Positions 33,179-41,259 of a stretch of 42,483 bases of DNA are shown here, piece by piece (positions within the stretch are counted from its first letter, which is position 1; every line of letters begins with the position of its first letter). Source of the stretch: Streptomyces sp. DI166 (lineage in GTDB: Bacteria > Actinomycetota > Actinomycetes > Streptomycetales > Streptomycetaceae). Under the pieces are notes generated by a model. It made no database searches. It saw only the letters and a list, made by a program, of their open reading frames with translations, and was not told the origin of the DNA. The stretch spans positions 1 through 42,483 of the forward strand of contig NZ_FLSP01000078.1 in assembly GCF_900091315.1 (NCBI RefSeq). Direction: 5' to 3'. A program made the translations under genes and the position numbers.

Positions 33179-34115
33179 ATTCCAGGGCCGCCACGGCTTC
33201 CGCGAGGCCTCTGGGGCGGGACAGGCCCGCCACGGCCCGGCCCGCCCAGCCGGGGCCCAGGGTGAGGACCACCGCATGCCTGCGGGCCCCTCGGACGCCC
33301 CACCCCATGGCGGCGACGTGCTGCGCCAGGGGCGGGCTGGCCGTGGTGCGGGACTGGGCCCACAGGGCGACCGCGGCCGGTCCGGTCCTGCGTACGGCCG
33401 CGACAAGTGACTCGACCGGGACCGCACCGCCGAACATGCGCACCGGGAGCCCGCGTTCGGCCAGGGCGGCGGCCAGCACCTCCAGCGGCAGGGTGTGGTT
33501 CTCGCCCGGTACGCAGGCGAGCAGGGTGGTGGCGCCGGGGCGGTCGACGGCCGCGGGCGGCAGGCCGCGGCGCAGGGCGCAGGAGACGTGCCAGGACAGG
33601 AAGTGCTCCACCTCGACGTAACGCTCGCCCGAGCGCTCCCACTTGCGGCCCACCGCCTGGAGGGTGGGCACGATGACCTCGGTCCAGGCGGTGACCAGTC
33701 CGTGCCTGTCGATCGCAGCCGCCAGGAGGTCGTCCAGGGCGGCGGCGTCGAGGCGCAGGGCGGCGCGTGCGATGCCCTTGCACTCCTGGCGGGCGTCGCC
33801 CAGGCTCAGCCCGCTTCCGGCCTTGCGGCGGCCGCGTGACGGTGCCGTCTTCGGCACGTCGACGGGCTCTCCGCTCAGTGCCAGGCGGGCGGCTTCGGCG
33901 GGGGCCATTCCGGTGGCCGTGAGGGCGCACATGCGCTCCAGCCGGGCCACGTCCGCGGGCGTCCAGCGGCGGTGCCTGCCATCGGTGCGGGTGTCGGGGC
34001 CGAGGCGGTAGCGGCGGTCCCAGGACCGGACCGTGGTGGGCGCGACGCCGAGCCGTCTGGCGACCTCGCCGGTGGTCAGGCCGCCGCTCGTGATGTCCTC
34101 CCGGTGTTCCTCCAT
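33156..34115 (-). CDS. MerR-family regulator with CarH/LitR-like cobalamin-binding domain
   Basis: 319 residues. A MerR helix-turn-helix (about 13-80; LTTGEVARRLGVAPTTVRSWDRRY) is followed by a helical bundle (about 103-185) and a B12-binding Rossmann-like domain (about 195-319). CarH-type photoreceptors use W-x9-E-H and E-x-H; here I see W159 ... E170-H171 (ten residues between, one more than usual) and E205-N-H207, the likely axial ligand. CarH/LitR repress genes in the dark as adenosylcobalamin-bound tetramers and let go on illumination. Adjacent photolyase and divergent ECF sigma genes fit that role. The one-residue insertion and altered Gly near the axial His leave light sensing unproved. 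Confidence 0.85.
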   Translation of the reverse strand: MEEHREDITSGGLTTGEVARRLGVAPTTVRSWDRRYRLGPDTRTDGRHRRWTPADVARLERMCALTATGMAPAEAARLALSGEPVDVPKTAPSRGRRKAGSGLSLGDARQECKGIARAALRLDAAALDDLLAAAIDRHGLVTAWTEVIVPTLQAVGRKWERSGERYVEVEHFLSWHVSCALRRGLPPAAVDRPGATTLLACVPGENHTLPLEVLAAALAERGLPVRMFGGAVPVESLVAAVRRTGPAAVALWAQSRTTASPPLAQHVAAMGWGVRGARRHAVVLTLGPGWAGRAVAGLSRPRGLAEAVAALESVVRTDS

Positions 34116-34135
34116 GCCGTCAGCCTACGCCCTCA

Positions 34136-34173
34136 AAACGACGCACAACCGATGCATGTTGTCCGCGTCGTTT
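34136..34173. promoter_or_regulatory. Operator candidate between MerR-B12 and ECF sigma genes
   Basis: AAACGACGC at 34136 and its exact complement GCGTCGTTT ending at 34173 flank a central ATGCAT, all on one symmetry axis. A second overlapping pair, ACAAC and GTTGT, lies inside. The region between the divergent starts is AT-rich for this genome. It is a good site for the MerR regulator and for the sigma factor's promoter. Confidence 0.6.
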
Positions 34174-34220
34174 CTGATTCAAACACTGGGAGGCACACAC
34201 AGGGCGGAAGGAACCGGGCC

Positions 34221-34772
34221 ATGGACGAGGACGAACTGGGACGCGGACTGCGCGCCGCCGACGAGGACGCCTTCGCGGCGATCTACCGGCACTGGGGCGG
34301 ACTCGTCCGCACCATGGCCACCCGCTCCCTCGGCGACACCCACGAGGCCGAGGACGTGACCCAGCAGGTGTTCATCGGCGCCTGGCGGGGCCGGGCCGGA
34401 TTCCGCCCCGACCGGGGGCCGCTCGGCGCCTGGCTCGTCGGCATCACCCGGCGCAAGATCGTCGACTCGCTCGCCGCCCGGACCCGACGCCTCACCCTCG
34501 TCGACTCCGCCGCGCACGGCACGGGCACACCGCGGCCCGACAGCGCGGCACTGGACGACGTGCTCGACCGGGTCGTCCTGCTGGACGGACTCGCCCGCCT
34601 GCCCCGGCACCAGCGGCAGGTACTGGGCCTCGCCTTCTACGAGGACCTCACCCAGGCCCAGATCGCGGACCGCACCGGAATGCCGCTGGGCACCGTCAAG
34701 AGCCACACCCGCCGCGGCCTGCACGGGCTGCGCCGGGTTCTGGAAACCGCACATCTCCCCTCCAAGGACTGA
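34221..34772 (+). CDS. ECF (group 4) RNA polymerase sigma factor
   Basis: 183 residues from the ATG at 34221, with GGAAGGAA upstream. Region 2 (FAAIYRHWGGLVRTMATRSLGDTHEAEDVTQQVFIGAWRGRAGF) and region 4 (LARLPRHQRQVLGLAFYEDLTQAQIADRTGMPLGTVKSHTRRGLHGLRRVL) are complete and typical of the SigK-like/ECF19 group. ECF19 sigmas are normally held by a membrane anti-sigma encoded next door; here the next genes are a DUF4397 protein and a sortase, and no anti-sigma is visible. Divergent from the MerR-B12 gene. In S. coelicolor the light-induced sigma LitS is likewise beside a MerR gene, but I do not equate them. Confidence 0.92.
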   Translation: MDEDELGRGLRAADEDAFAAIYRHWGGLVRTMATRSLGDTHEAEDVTQQVFIGAWRGRAGFRPDRGPLGAWLVGITRRKIVDSLAARTRRLTLVDSAAHGTGTPRPDSAALDDVLDRVVLLDGLARLPRHQRQVLGLAFYEDLTQAQIADRTGMPLGTVKSHTRRGLHGLRRVLETAHLPSKD

Positions 34773-34777
34773 TCCTG

Positions 34778-35605
34778 ATGGTCTCTCGCACCTCCCTCAC
34801 CATCGCCACGGCGGCCGGCGCCTGCGCCCTCGCGCTCGGCGTCACCGTCACCCCCGCCGCCGCCGACAGCGACGACAAGGCCATGGTCTCCGTCTTCCAC
34901 GGCGTTCCCGGCCTGACCGTCGACGTGTACGCCAACGGCGACGAACTCCTCGGCGACTTCAAGCCCGGCACGGTCACCGACCCGCAGCCCCTGGACGCCG
35001 GCACCTACGACATCCAGGTCTTCGAGGCGGGCAAGGGCCCCGAGGGCGAACCCGCCATAGAGAAGAAGATCGAGGTGCCCGCCGGGGCGAACGCCACCGT
35101 GGCGGCGCATCTGTCCGCCGACGGCACCCCGCAGTTGACGGCCTTCGTCAACGACGTGTCCAAGGTCGACGCGGGCAAGGCACGCCTGACGGTCCGCCAT
35201 GTCGCCGCCGCGCCCGCCGTGGACGTCCGGGCCGGCGGACAGCCGGTGTTCAAGGGCCTGGAGAACCCCAAGGAGCAGCTCACCGAGGTGGAAGCCGGTT
35301 CGGTCTCCGCCGATGTCGTGGCGGCCGGCACCGACACCGTGGTCATCGGCCCGGCCGACCTCGACCTGAAGGAGGGCACCGGCAACGTCGTGTACGCGTG
35401 GGGCAGCGCCGAGGACAAGAACCTGGCTCTCGCCACGCAGACCTTCGGGGGCATGGAGACGACGCCGCAGGCCGTCCACGCGGGCGGCAACGGTGCCGCC
35501 GTCTCCGCCAACTCCTCCGGCGAGTGGATGGCCTGGGCCGCGGCGGGCGGCACGGTCGCGCTGAGCCTGCTGGTGGCCCGCCGCTTCTCGGGCCGCCGTG
35601 TCTGA
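34778..35605 (+). CDS. Secreted or surface-anchored DUF4397 protein
   Basis: 275 residues, five bases after the sigma gene with AAGGA upstream. A signal peptide ends at PAAA. The body has two DUF4397 segments (VSVFHGVPGLTVDVYANGDELLGDFKPG ... and VRHVAAAPAVDVRAGGQPVFKGL ...), all-beta Ig-like units. A C-terminal hydrophobic helix (AWAAAGGTVALSLLVARRF) with a basic tail anchors it in the membrane. No LPxTG or LAxTG motif is seen before the helix. DUF4397 proteins next to ECF19-type sigma factors are known, but their role is not. It may sense or stabilise the envelope. Confidence 0.88.
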   Translation: MVSRTSLTIATAAGACALALGVTVTPAAADSDDKAMVSVFHGVPGLTVDVYANGDELLGDFKPGTVTDPQPLDAGTYDIQVFEAGKGPEGEPAIEKKIEVPAGANATVAAHLSADGTPQLTAFVNDVSKVDAGKARLTVRHVAAAPAVDVRAGGQPVFKGLENPKEQLTEVEAGSVSADVVAAGTDTVVIGPADLDLKEGTGNVVYAWGSAEDKNLALATQTFGGMETTPQAVHAGGNGAAVSANSSGEWMAWAAAGGTVALSLLVARRFSGRRV

Positions 35606-36221
35606 GAACGCCCGGCGCGGCGCTGCCCGCACCTCGGCGCTGATTCCGCTGGCGGTGGCGGCGGCCCTGCTCACGGGCTGCTCCACCGCCGGGCCGGACG
35701 CGCCTCCCGTCGACTTCGGATCGACGGCGGGAGCACCGGCCCCGGCGACCGCCACGGCGGCACCGGCCCGTTTTGCAGCCCCTGAGCGCGTCCTGGTGCC
35801 CGCGGTCGGCCTCGACGCCCGGATCCGTCCGGTCGGGGTGACGGCGGACGGCGCCGTGGCCGTACCGGCCGATCCCGGGCGGGCCGGGTGGTACCGCTTC
35901 GGGCCGGAACCGGGGAGCGCGCGGGGGTCGGCGGTGCTGGTCGGGCACGTCGACGGCGAGACGGGCGCGCTGGGCGAGTTCGCCGCGCTGTACGACGTAC
36001 GCCCCGGCGATCGCGTCGAAGTGCGCCGCACCGGCGCGGAACCCGTCGTCTACCGGGTCGTCTCACGGACGACGGTGTCCAAGGACGACCTTCCGTCCTC
36101 CGTGTTCCGCCGGACCGGGGCACCGGTGCTCACGCTCGTCACCTGTGCTCCGCCGTTCGTGCCGGAGCGCGGCGGTTATCAGGCCAATCTCGTCGTGACG
36201 GCGCGACCGCTGGAGGCGTGA
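35598..36221 (+). CDS. Class F-type sortase
   Basis: 207 residues from a GTG overlapping the DUF4397 gene by eight bases. A signal sequence with a lipobox-like LLTGC suggests lipoprotein anchoring. The catalytic Cys lies in LVTCAPPF, the catalytic His in LVGHVDG and the Arg after GGYQANLVV's preceding RGG region. The strand order and PADPGRAGWYRFGPEPG segment match class F sortases of Actinobacteria, whose substrates are mostly unknown. Cotranscription with the sigma and DUF4397 genes is likely. Confidence 0.85.
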   Translation: MSENARRGAARTSALIPLAVAAALLTGCSTAGPDAPPVDFGSTAGAPAPATATAAPARFAAPERVLVPAVGLDARIRPVGVTADGAVAVPADPGRAGWYRFGPEPGSARGSAVLVGHVDGETGALGEFAALYDVRPGDRVEVRRTGAEPVVYRVVSRTTVSKDDLPSSVFRRTGAPVLTLVTCAPPFVPERGGYQANLVVTARPLEA

Positions 36222-36319
36222 GCCAACGGAGTGGCCCGGGCGGTGTCGGCCGGCTCGCGGGTGGGGGGTTCGGCGATGCTGGGCGGCGCGGCACCCGTTC
36301 TCGTGACAAGGAGCACCGT

Positions 36320-36535
36320 ATGCGCACCGACCCGGTCGAACGCTTCCTGGCCGTCCTGGACCCCGAGCAGCGCGAGGCCGTGGGTGGCAAACCGCGCGAG
36401 GAGCAAGAACGCCTCGCGGACGCCTGGGAACGGGAGCTGGCCTCGGACGACGAGCTGGACACCCTCGACGAGCTGTCTCCCCCGGCGGCCGAGGCCGAGG
36501 CGGCGCGCCGGGTGCTGGAGGGGGAAGCGGGGTAA
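36320..36535 (+). CDS. Small acidic protein of unknown function
   Basis: 71 residues, ATG with AAGGAG upstream. It is highly charged, mostly acidic, helical and without Cys, a signal peptide or a membrane segment (ERFLAVLDPEQREAVGG ... DDELDTLDELSPPAAEAEAARRVLEG). I recognise no domain. It lies 98 bases after the sortase and ends just before a strong terminator, so it may be the last gene of the sigma operon or separate. Confidence 0.7.
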   Translation: MRTDPVERFLAVLDPEQREAVGGKPREEQERLADAWERELASDDELDTLDELSPPAAEAEAARRVLEGEAG

Positions 36536-36545
36536 CGCCCGGCGT

Positions 36546-36575
36546 GCGCTGCGACCCCGGGCGGGGTCGCAGCGC
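36546..36575. terminator. Bidirectional terminator, 13-pair stem
   Basis: GCGCTGCGACCCC pairs perfectly with GGGGTCGCAGCGC across a four-base loop. It lies between the small acidic protein gene and the convergent M28 peptidase gene. Confidence 0.85.
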
Positions 36576-36582
36576 CCTTCGG

Positions 36583-38136
36583 TTACTCGGTCACCAGGCC
36601 GTGGCCGTCGTGCAGGCCGCCGCCGCTGCCCGCGTCCCCGCCCGTCGCGGCGGAACCGACCGGCTTGCTCAGCGGTTCGAGGTCGTAGGCGTAGTGGCCG
36701 ACGGCGTTGGCGATGACGTCGATGTTGACGTCCAGGGCCCGCATGTTGATGTTGCGGATGTCGTCGCCCGCGCCGTGGTAGTTGACGTCGTACGCCACCC
36801 CCGCCCGGCCGCCGAACTTCGCGGCCTGCGCCTCGGTCTTGATGCCCTCCGCCCCGGTGAAGGTGCCGCCGGAGGGGATGCCGACCTCGATGAACGGACC
36901 GTAGTCGGAGCGGCCGGTGAAGTCGGTGCCCTCGTGCGGAATGCCCTTGGAGTCGAGGAAGTCCGTGATCCCCTTCTCCAGTTGGGCCGAGCCCTCGGGG
37001 CCGGGTCCGGCGCCGACGCCGTCGGAGTCGTCGCCGTCGTAGACGAAGTACGCGGCGTTCGGCGAGGCGATCATGTCGAAGTTCAGGTAGAGCTTGATCT
37101 GCTTCCGCTGTGCCTCGGTGAGGGAGGCGACATAGGCCTCCGAGCCCAGCAGGCCGAACTCCTCGGCCGACCACCAGGCGAACTTCACCTTGTTCTTGAT
37201 CTTGTACTGGGACTTGCCCAGCTTCTGCGCGACCTGGAGGAGGCCGGCCGAGCCGGAGCCGTTGTCGTTGATGCCCGGCCCCTCGCTGACGCCGTCCAGG
37301 TGGGCGCCGAGGAAGACGGTGTTGTCCGCGTCGCCGCCGCGGGTCTCCGCGACGAGGTTGAAGGTCTTGCGGTTCTCGCGCAGTTCGCGGACGTCGAGGG
37401 TGATCCGCACCGGGCCGCCGGCCGCTTCGGCGGCCAGCGCCTCGCCGTCGGCCTGGGTGATGCCTCCGGTGGGGATCTTGCCGAGGGTGGGGTCGCCGAT
37501 GGTTCCGTTGAGCGTGCCCTCGGTGTTGTTGTAGATCACGGCGCCGACCGCGCCCGCCGCGTGGGCGTTGGCCTGCTTGACGGCGAAGGTGCAGCCGCCG
37601 CGCTTGATCAGGGCGATCCTCCCGGTGAAGGCGCCGTCCGCGAAGTCCGTGGCCTCGCAGCCGTGGGTGCCGTCGGCGTCCACGGGAGCGACGGCCACGT
37701 CCGCCGTCACGCCGCCCTCGGGGCCGCTGGCGGTGTAGGTCATCAGCTCGATGGGGATGTCGCGCGGGGTGGGGGTGACCACGGCGAGGGTCTCGGCGAT
37801 CTCGTCGGTGTAGACGAAGTCGAACTCGTGCTTGGCGACTTTGTAGCCCGCGGCCCTGAGCACCGCCTCCACGTAGGCGGCCGAGAGCCTGTGTCCCTGC
37901 GAACCGGCCGCGCGGGTATCGCCGTTGTGGTCGGCTATGGCCTGGAAGACCTTCAGGTGGAGCTGTGCGCCCTTCGCTGTGGACTCCTTGACGAGCTTCC
38001 TCGCCAGTGCGTCACCCCGGTGTGACCGGCTCGGGTGGTCACCGCCCGCGGTGGCGGGTCCGGCAACGAGGAGGGGGGTGACCAGTGCGGCGGCAGCCAG
38101 GGTTGCGGTTGCCGCGCCTCTGTGACGTGCGGACAT
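36583..38136 (-). CDS. Secreted M28-family aminopeptidase with PA domain
   Basis: 517 residues, GAGAGGA upstream of the ATG. A Sec signal ends near ATAGG. The PA insert (about 145-250; GCEATDFADGAFTGRIALIKRGGCTFAVKQANAHAAGAVGAVIYNN) precedes a zinc peptidase core with the metal ligands in GAHLDG, INDNGSGS, SAEEFGLLGS, LNFDMI and NYHGAGDD. S. griseus aminopeptidase is the well-known secreted relative; it prefers large hydrophobic N-terminal residues. A Gly/Ser-rich tail follows. It diverges from the SpoIIE-type gene over 303 bases that contain nested direct repeats. Confidence 0.92.
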   Translation of the reverse strand: MSARHRGAATATLAAAALVTPLLVAGPATAGGDHPSRSHRGDALARKLVKESTAKGAQLHLKVFQAIADHNGDTRAAGSQGHRLSAAYVEAVLRAAGYKVAKHEFDFVYTDEIAETLAVVTPTPRDIPIELMTYTASGPEGGVTADVAVAPVDADGTHGCEATDFADGAFTGRIALIKRGGCTFAVKQANAHAAGAVGAVIYNNTEGTLNGTIGDPTLGKIPTGGITQADGEALAAEAAGGPVRITLDVRELRENRKTFNLVAETRGGDADNTVFLGAHLDGVSEGPGINDNGSGSAGLLQVAQKLGKSQYKIKNKVKFAWWSAEEFGLLGSEAYVASLTEAQRKQIKLYLNFDMIASPNAAYFVYDGDDSDGVGAGPGPEGSAQLEKGITDFLDSKGIPHEGTDFTGRSDYGPFIEVGIPSGGTFTGAEGIKTEAQAAKFGGRAGVAYDVNYHGAGDDIRNINMRALDVNIDVIANAVGHYAYDLEPLSKPVGSAATGGDAGSGGGLHDGHGLVTE

Positions 38137-38439
38137 ATCGGTCCTCTCACGCAGGTCGACTGACAGTTCGACAGTTCGGGAGAACTTCGGGAGAACACGG
38201 TCGAGGCACGTTATCCGCCTGACTGCTCACTGCCAAGAAGGAGTCCTGCAACAGGGGGACCCGATAGCGCTCCCCTTCCCCGCCGGGAGCGCCGTCGCGG
38301 AACGGTTCGCCGCGCGGGCCCCGGCAAGACGACCGACCGCGCACATACACCCGTACGAGTGACTGTCCCGACAGCACATCACCGGCCCGAGCGCACCTCC
38401 TGAGCCGCGCCCGCCCGGCCGGTCACTGATACTGAGGAA
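38137..38439. other. Intergenic region between M28 peptidase and phosphatase genes
   Basis: No gene seen. Close to the peptidase start, GACAGTTC is repeated at 38162 and 38170 and TTCGGGAGAAC at 38175-38185 and 38186-38196, all head to tail. These overlapping direct repeats are probably binding sites for a regulator of the peptidase gene. The rest holds nothing notable. Confidence 0.6.
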
Positions 38440-41232
38440 ATGGGCAAACTCGGGCGAACAGCTCCAGCGAGCCGCAGGGACGACCGCGAGCCGCCGAAGG
38501 CCGGGCCGCCACCGGAGTCCGGACCGGAGGCCGGTCGCCCATCGGAGCGCCGACGCGCGCTGACGCTGCTCAAGCCGCGCAGTGTCGCCGGTCAGGTGTT
38601 CCTGCTGCAGTTCGTGGTCGTCCTGCTGCTCATCGCCACGGCCGTGGTGGCCCTGGTGATCCAGGACCGCAACCGGGCGATCCAGGAGGCCCGCGACCGG
38701 TCGCTGGTGGCGGCCGAGTCCTTCGCGAACGCCCCGGGCACCGCCGAGGCGATGCAGAGCGACGACCCGACGGCGGCCCTCCAGCCGCATGCCGAGGCGG
38801 TACGCAAGAAGACCGGTGTCGACTACGTCGTGGCGCTCAGCCCCTACGGCTTCCGGTGGACGCACCCCGACCCCGACCAGATCGGCAAGCACGTCTCCGC
38901 CTCCTACAACGAGGCGCTCGGCGGCGAGCCCCACCAGACCACGTTCGACAGCAGCCTGGGCAAGGCGGTCGACTCGACCGTGGCCGTCTTCGACGACGAG
39001 GGCACGGCCGTCGGCCTGGTCACCGTCGGCGTCACGGTCGACAAGGTCACCAGCGTGGTGCAGCACCAACTGCCGGTGATCTTCACCGCCGGCGGTCTCG
39101 CGCTGCTGCTGGCCGCGGGCGGCTCCGCCCTGGTCAGCGGGCGCCTGCTGCGCCAGACCCAGGGTCTCGGCCCGGTCGAGATGACCCGTATGTACGAGCA
39201 CCACGACGCGGTGCTGCACGCGGTCCGGGAAGGCGTGATCATCCTGGACGGCGACGGCAAGCTGGTGCTGGTCAACGACGAGGCGCGCAGACTGCTCACC
39301 CTGCCCCCGCAGGCCGAGGGCAAGCCGGTCACCGAACTCGGGCTGAGCCCGGCCCTGGCGGAGCTGCTGAAATCGGGCCGGTCGGCCACGGACCAGGTCT
39401 TCCTGGCCGGGGACACCCTGCTCGCGGTCAATGTGCGCCCCGTCGGCCAGAAGGGCAGCAGCGTGGCCACGCTGCGGGACACCACGGAGCTGCGCGCCCT
39501 CGCGGGGCGTGCGGACGTGGCCGGCGGACGGCTGCAACTGCTCTACGAGGCGAGCACCCGGATCGGCACCACCCTCGACATGAAGCGCACCGCCGAGGAG
39601 CTGACCGAGGTGGCCGTGCCGCGCTTCGCCGACTTCGCCACCGTCGAACTGGTGGAGCAGGTGCTGCGCGGCGACGAGCCGTCGGGGGCGCGTCTGGACA
39701 TGCGCCGGATCGCGGTCGCGGGCGTCCGGCAACCGGCGCCCTTTCACCCCGTCGGGACGCTGCTGCGGTTCGTCCCGGACAATCCGGTGGCCATCGGCAT
39801 CACCACCGGGCAGCCGGTCCTGGTTGCCGACCTCACCACGGCCAGGGCCTGGCAGTCCCAGGACCCGGAGCGGGCCGCGAAGGTGATCGCCCAGGGCATC
39901 CACTCCATGATCTCGGTACCGCTGCAGGCGCGCGGCCAGTTGCTCGGGGTGGTGGAGTTCTGGCGCTCGGAGCAGAACCCGTTCGAGTCGGACGATCTGT
40001 CCCCCGCGGAGGAGCTGGCCGCGCGGGCCGCCGTGTGCATCGACAACGCCCGCCGCTACACCCGCGAGCACACCACCGCCGTCACCCTCCAGCGCAGCCT
40101 GCTTCCGGGCGTGCTCCCCGAGCTGTCCGCCCTGGAGGTCGGCCACCGGTATCTGCCCGCGCAGGCCGGTGTGGGCGGCGACTGGTACGACGTCATCCCG
40201 CTGCCGGGCGCGCGGGTGGCGCTGGTGGTGGGCGATGTCGTCGGGCACGGACTGCACGCCGCCGCGACCATGGGGCGGCTGCGCACCGCGGTGCACAACT
40301 TCGCCTCCCTGGACCTGCCGCCGGACGAGCTGCTGGCGCACCTGGACGACCTGATCACCCAGATCGACGAGGACGCGGCCGCCCAGGGCAAGACGGACGC
40401 CGTCACCGGCGCCACCTGCCTGTACGCCGTCTACGACCCGGTCTCCGGTCGCTGTGTGCTCGCCCGGGCCGGTCACCCGGGTCCGGCGCTGGTCACCCCG
40501 GACGGCTCCGTGACCTTCCCGGACATCCCCGTCGCCCCGCCCCTCGGCGTGGGAGGAGGGCTGCCGGTGGAGACGGCCGAGCTGCAGCTGCCCGCCGACA
40601 GCCGGCTGGTGCTCTACACCGACGGGCTGGTCGAGACCCGCGACCGGGACATCGACATCGGTCTGGGCGTGCTGCGCGAGGCACTCGCCCAGACCGAGGG
40701 CGCCAGCCCCGACGACACCTGCGAGGCGGTGCTGGACGCCATGCTGCGCACCCGGTCGGGTGACGATGTCGCGCTGCTCGTCGCCCGCACCCGGCTGCTG
40801 GACCCGGACCAGATCGCCGAGTGGGAGGTGCCCGACGACCCGGCGGCGGTCCCCCGTATCCGCGCCGAGGCCACCCGCAGGCTGGCCGACTGGGGGCTCG
40901 GCGAGGCGGCCTTCACCACCGAGCTGATCCTCAGCGAGCTGGTCACCAACGCCATCCGCTACGGGGCGAGCCCCATCCGGCTGCGGCTGCTGCACGACCG
41001 CGACAGCCTGATCTGCGAGGTCGCCGACGGCACCAGCACCTCACCGCATCTGCGCCGGGCGGCCTCCACCGATGAAGGCGGACGGGGTCTGTTCCTCGTC
41101 GCGCAGATGTCCCGCCGCTGGGGGACCCGGTACACGGACCGCGGGAAGATCATCTGGGCCGAGCAGTCGCTGGACAGCGGGGCCGTGGCCGATCTCGGGG
41201 CGTTCCTCATGGCGGAAGCGGAGGAGCTGTGA
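38440..41232 (+). CDS. Multi-domain sensor PP2C (SpoIIE-type) phosphatase with HATPase domain
   Basis: 930 residues. A basic N-terminal tail is followed by a membrane segment (about 50-74), an extracytoplasmic sCache-type domain (to about 190; PYGFRWTHPDPDQIGKHV ... TVGVTVDKV) and a second membrane segment (about 208-228). Then come a PAS-like region (VIILDGDGKLVLVNDEARRLL), a GAF domain (about 360-545), a PP2C_SIG phosphatase (GGDWYDVI, VGDVVGHG, AGHPGPALV, LYTDGLVETRD) and a HATPase_c_2 domain (ELILSELVTNAIRYG ... RGLFLVAQMSRRWG). It may both dephosphorylate an anti-anti-sigma and bind or phosphorylate partners, as RsbU/RsbW-type fusions do. The ligand of the Cache domain is unknown. The ribosome site GAGGA lies very close to the ATG. 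Confidence 0.9.
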   Translation: MGKLGRTAPASRRDDREPPKAGPPPESGPEAGRPSERRRALTLLKPRSVAGQVFLLQFVVVLLLIATAVVALVIQDRNRAIQEARDRSLVAAESFANAPGTAEAMQSDDPTAALQPHAEAVRKKTGVDYVVALSPYGFRWTHPDPDQIGKHVSASYNEALGGEPHQTTFDSSLGKAVDSTVAVFDDEGTAVGLVTVGVTVDKVTSVVQHQLPVIFTAGGLALLLAAGGSALVSGRLLRQTQGLGPVEMTRMYEHHDAVLHAVREGVIILDGDGKLVLVNDEARRLLTLPPQAEGKPVTELGLSPALAELLKSGRSATDQVFLAGDTLLAVNVRPVGQKGSSVATLRDTTELRALAGRADVAGGRLQLLYEASTRIGTTLDMKRTAEELTEVAVPRFADFATVELVEQVLRGDEPSGARLDMRRIAVAGVRQPAPFHPVGTLLRFVPDNPVAIGITTGQPVLVADLTTARAWQSQDPERAAKVIAQGIHSMISVPLQARGQLLGVVEFWRSEQNPFESDDLSPAEELAARAAVCIDNARRYTREHTTAVTLQRSLLPGVLPELSALEVGHRYLPAQAGVGGDWYDVIPLPGARVALVVGDVVGHGLHAAATMGRLRTAVHNFASLDLPPDELLAHLDDLITQIDEDAAAQGKTDAVTGATCLYAVYDPVSGRCVLARAGHPGPALVTPDGSVTFPDIPVAPPLGVGGGLPVETAELQLPADSRLVLYTDGLVETRDRDIDIGLGVLREALAQTEGASPDDTCEAVLDAMLRTRSGDDVALLVARTRLLDPDQIAEWEVPDDPAAVPRIRAEATRRLADWGLGEAAFTTELILSELVTNAIRYGASPIRLRLLHDRDSLICEVADGTSTSPHLRRAASTDEGGRGLFLVAQMSRRWGTRYTDRGKIIWAEQSLDSGAVADLGAFLMAEAEEL

Positions 41233-41259
41233 GGGGCTCGCAAGGCCCTGGTACGCGGC

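Noticed and set aside
33156..34772. Naming the MerR and ECF genes litR and litS
   Set aside because: The arrangement recalls the S. coelicolor light cluster, but no carotenoid genes are adjacent and orthology cannot be shown by eye.
38227..40995. A reading frame of more than 900 codons opposite the SpoIIE-type phosphatase
   Set aside because: It is the antisense shadow of a strong multi-domain gene in high-GC DNA; its translation is low-complexity with no domain.
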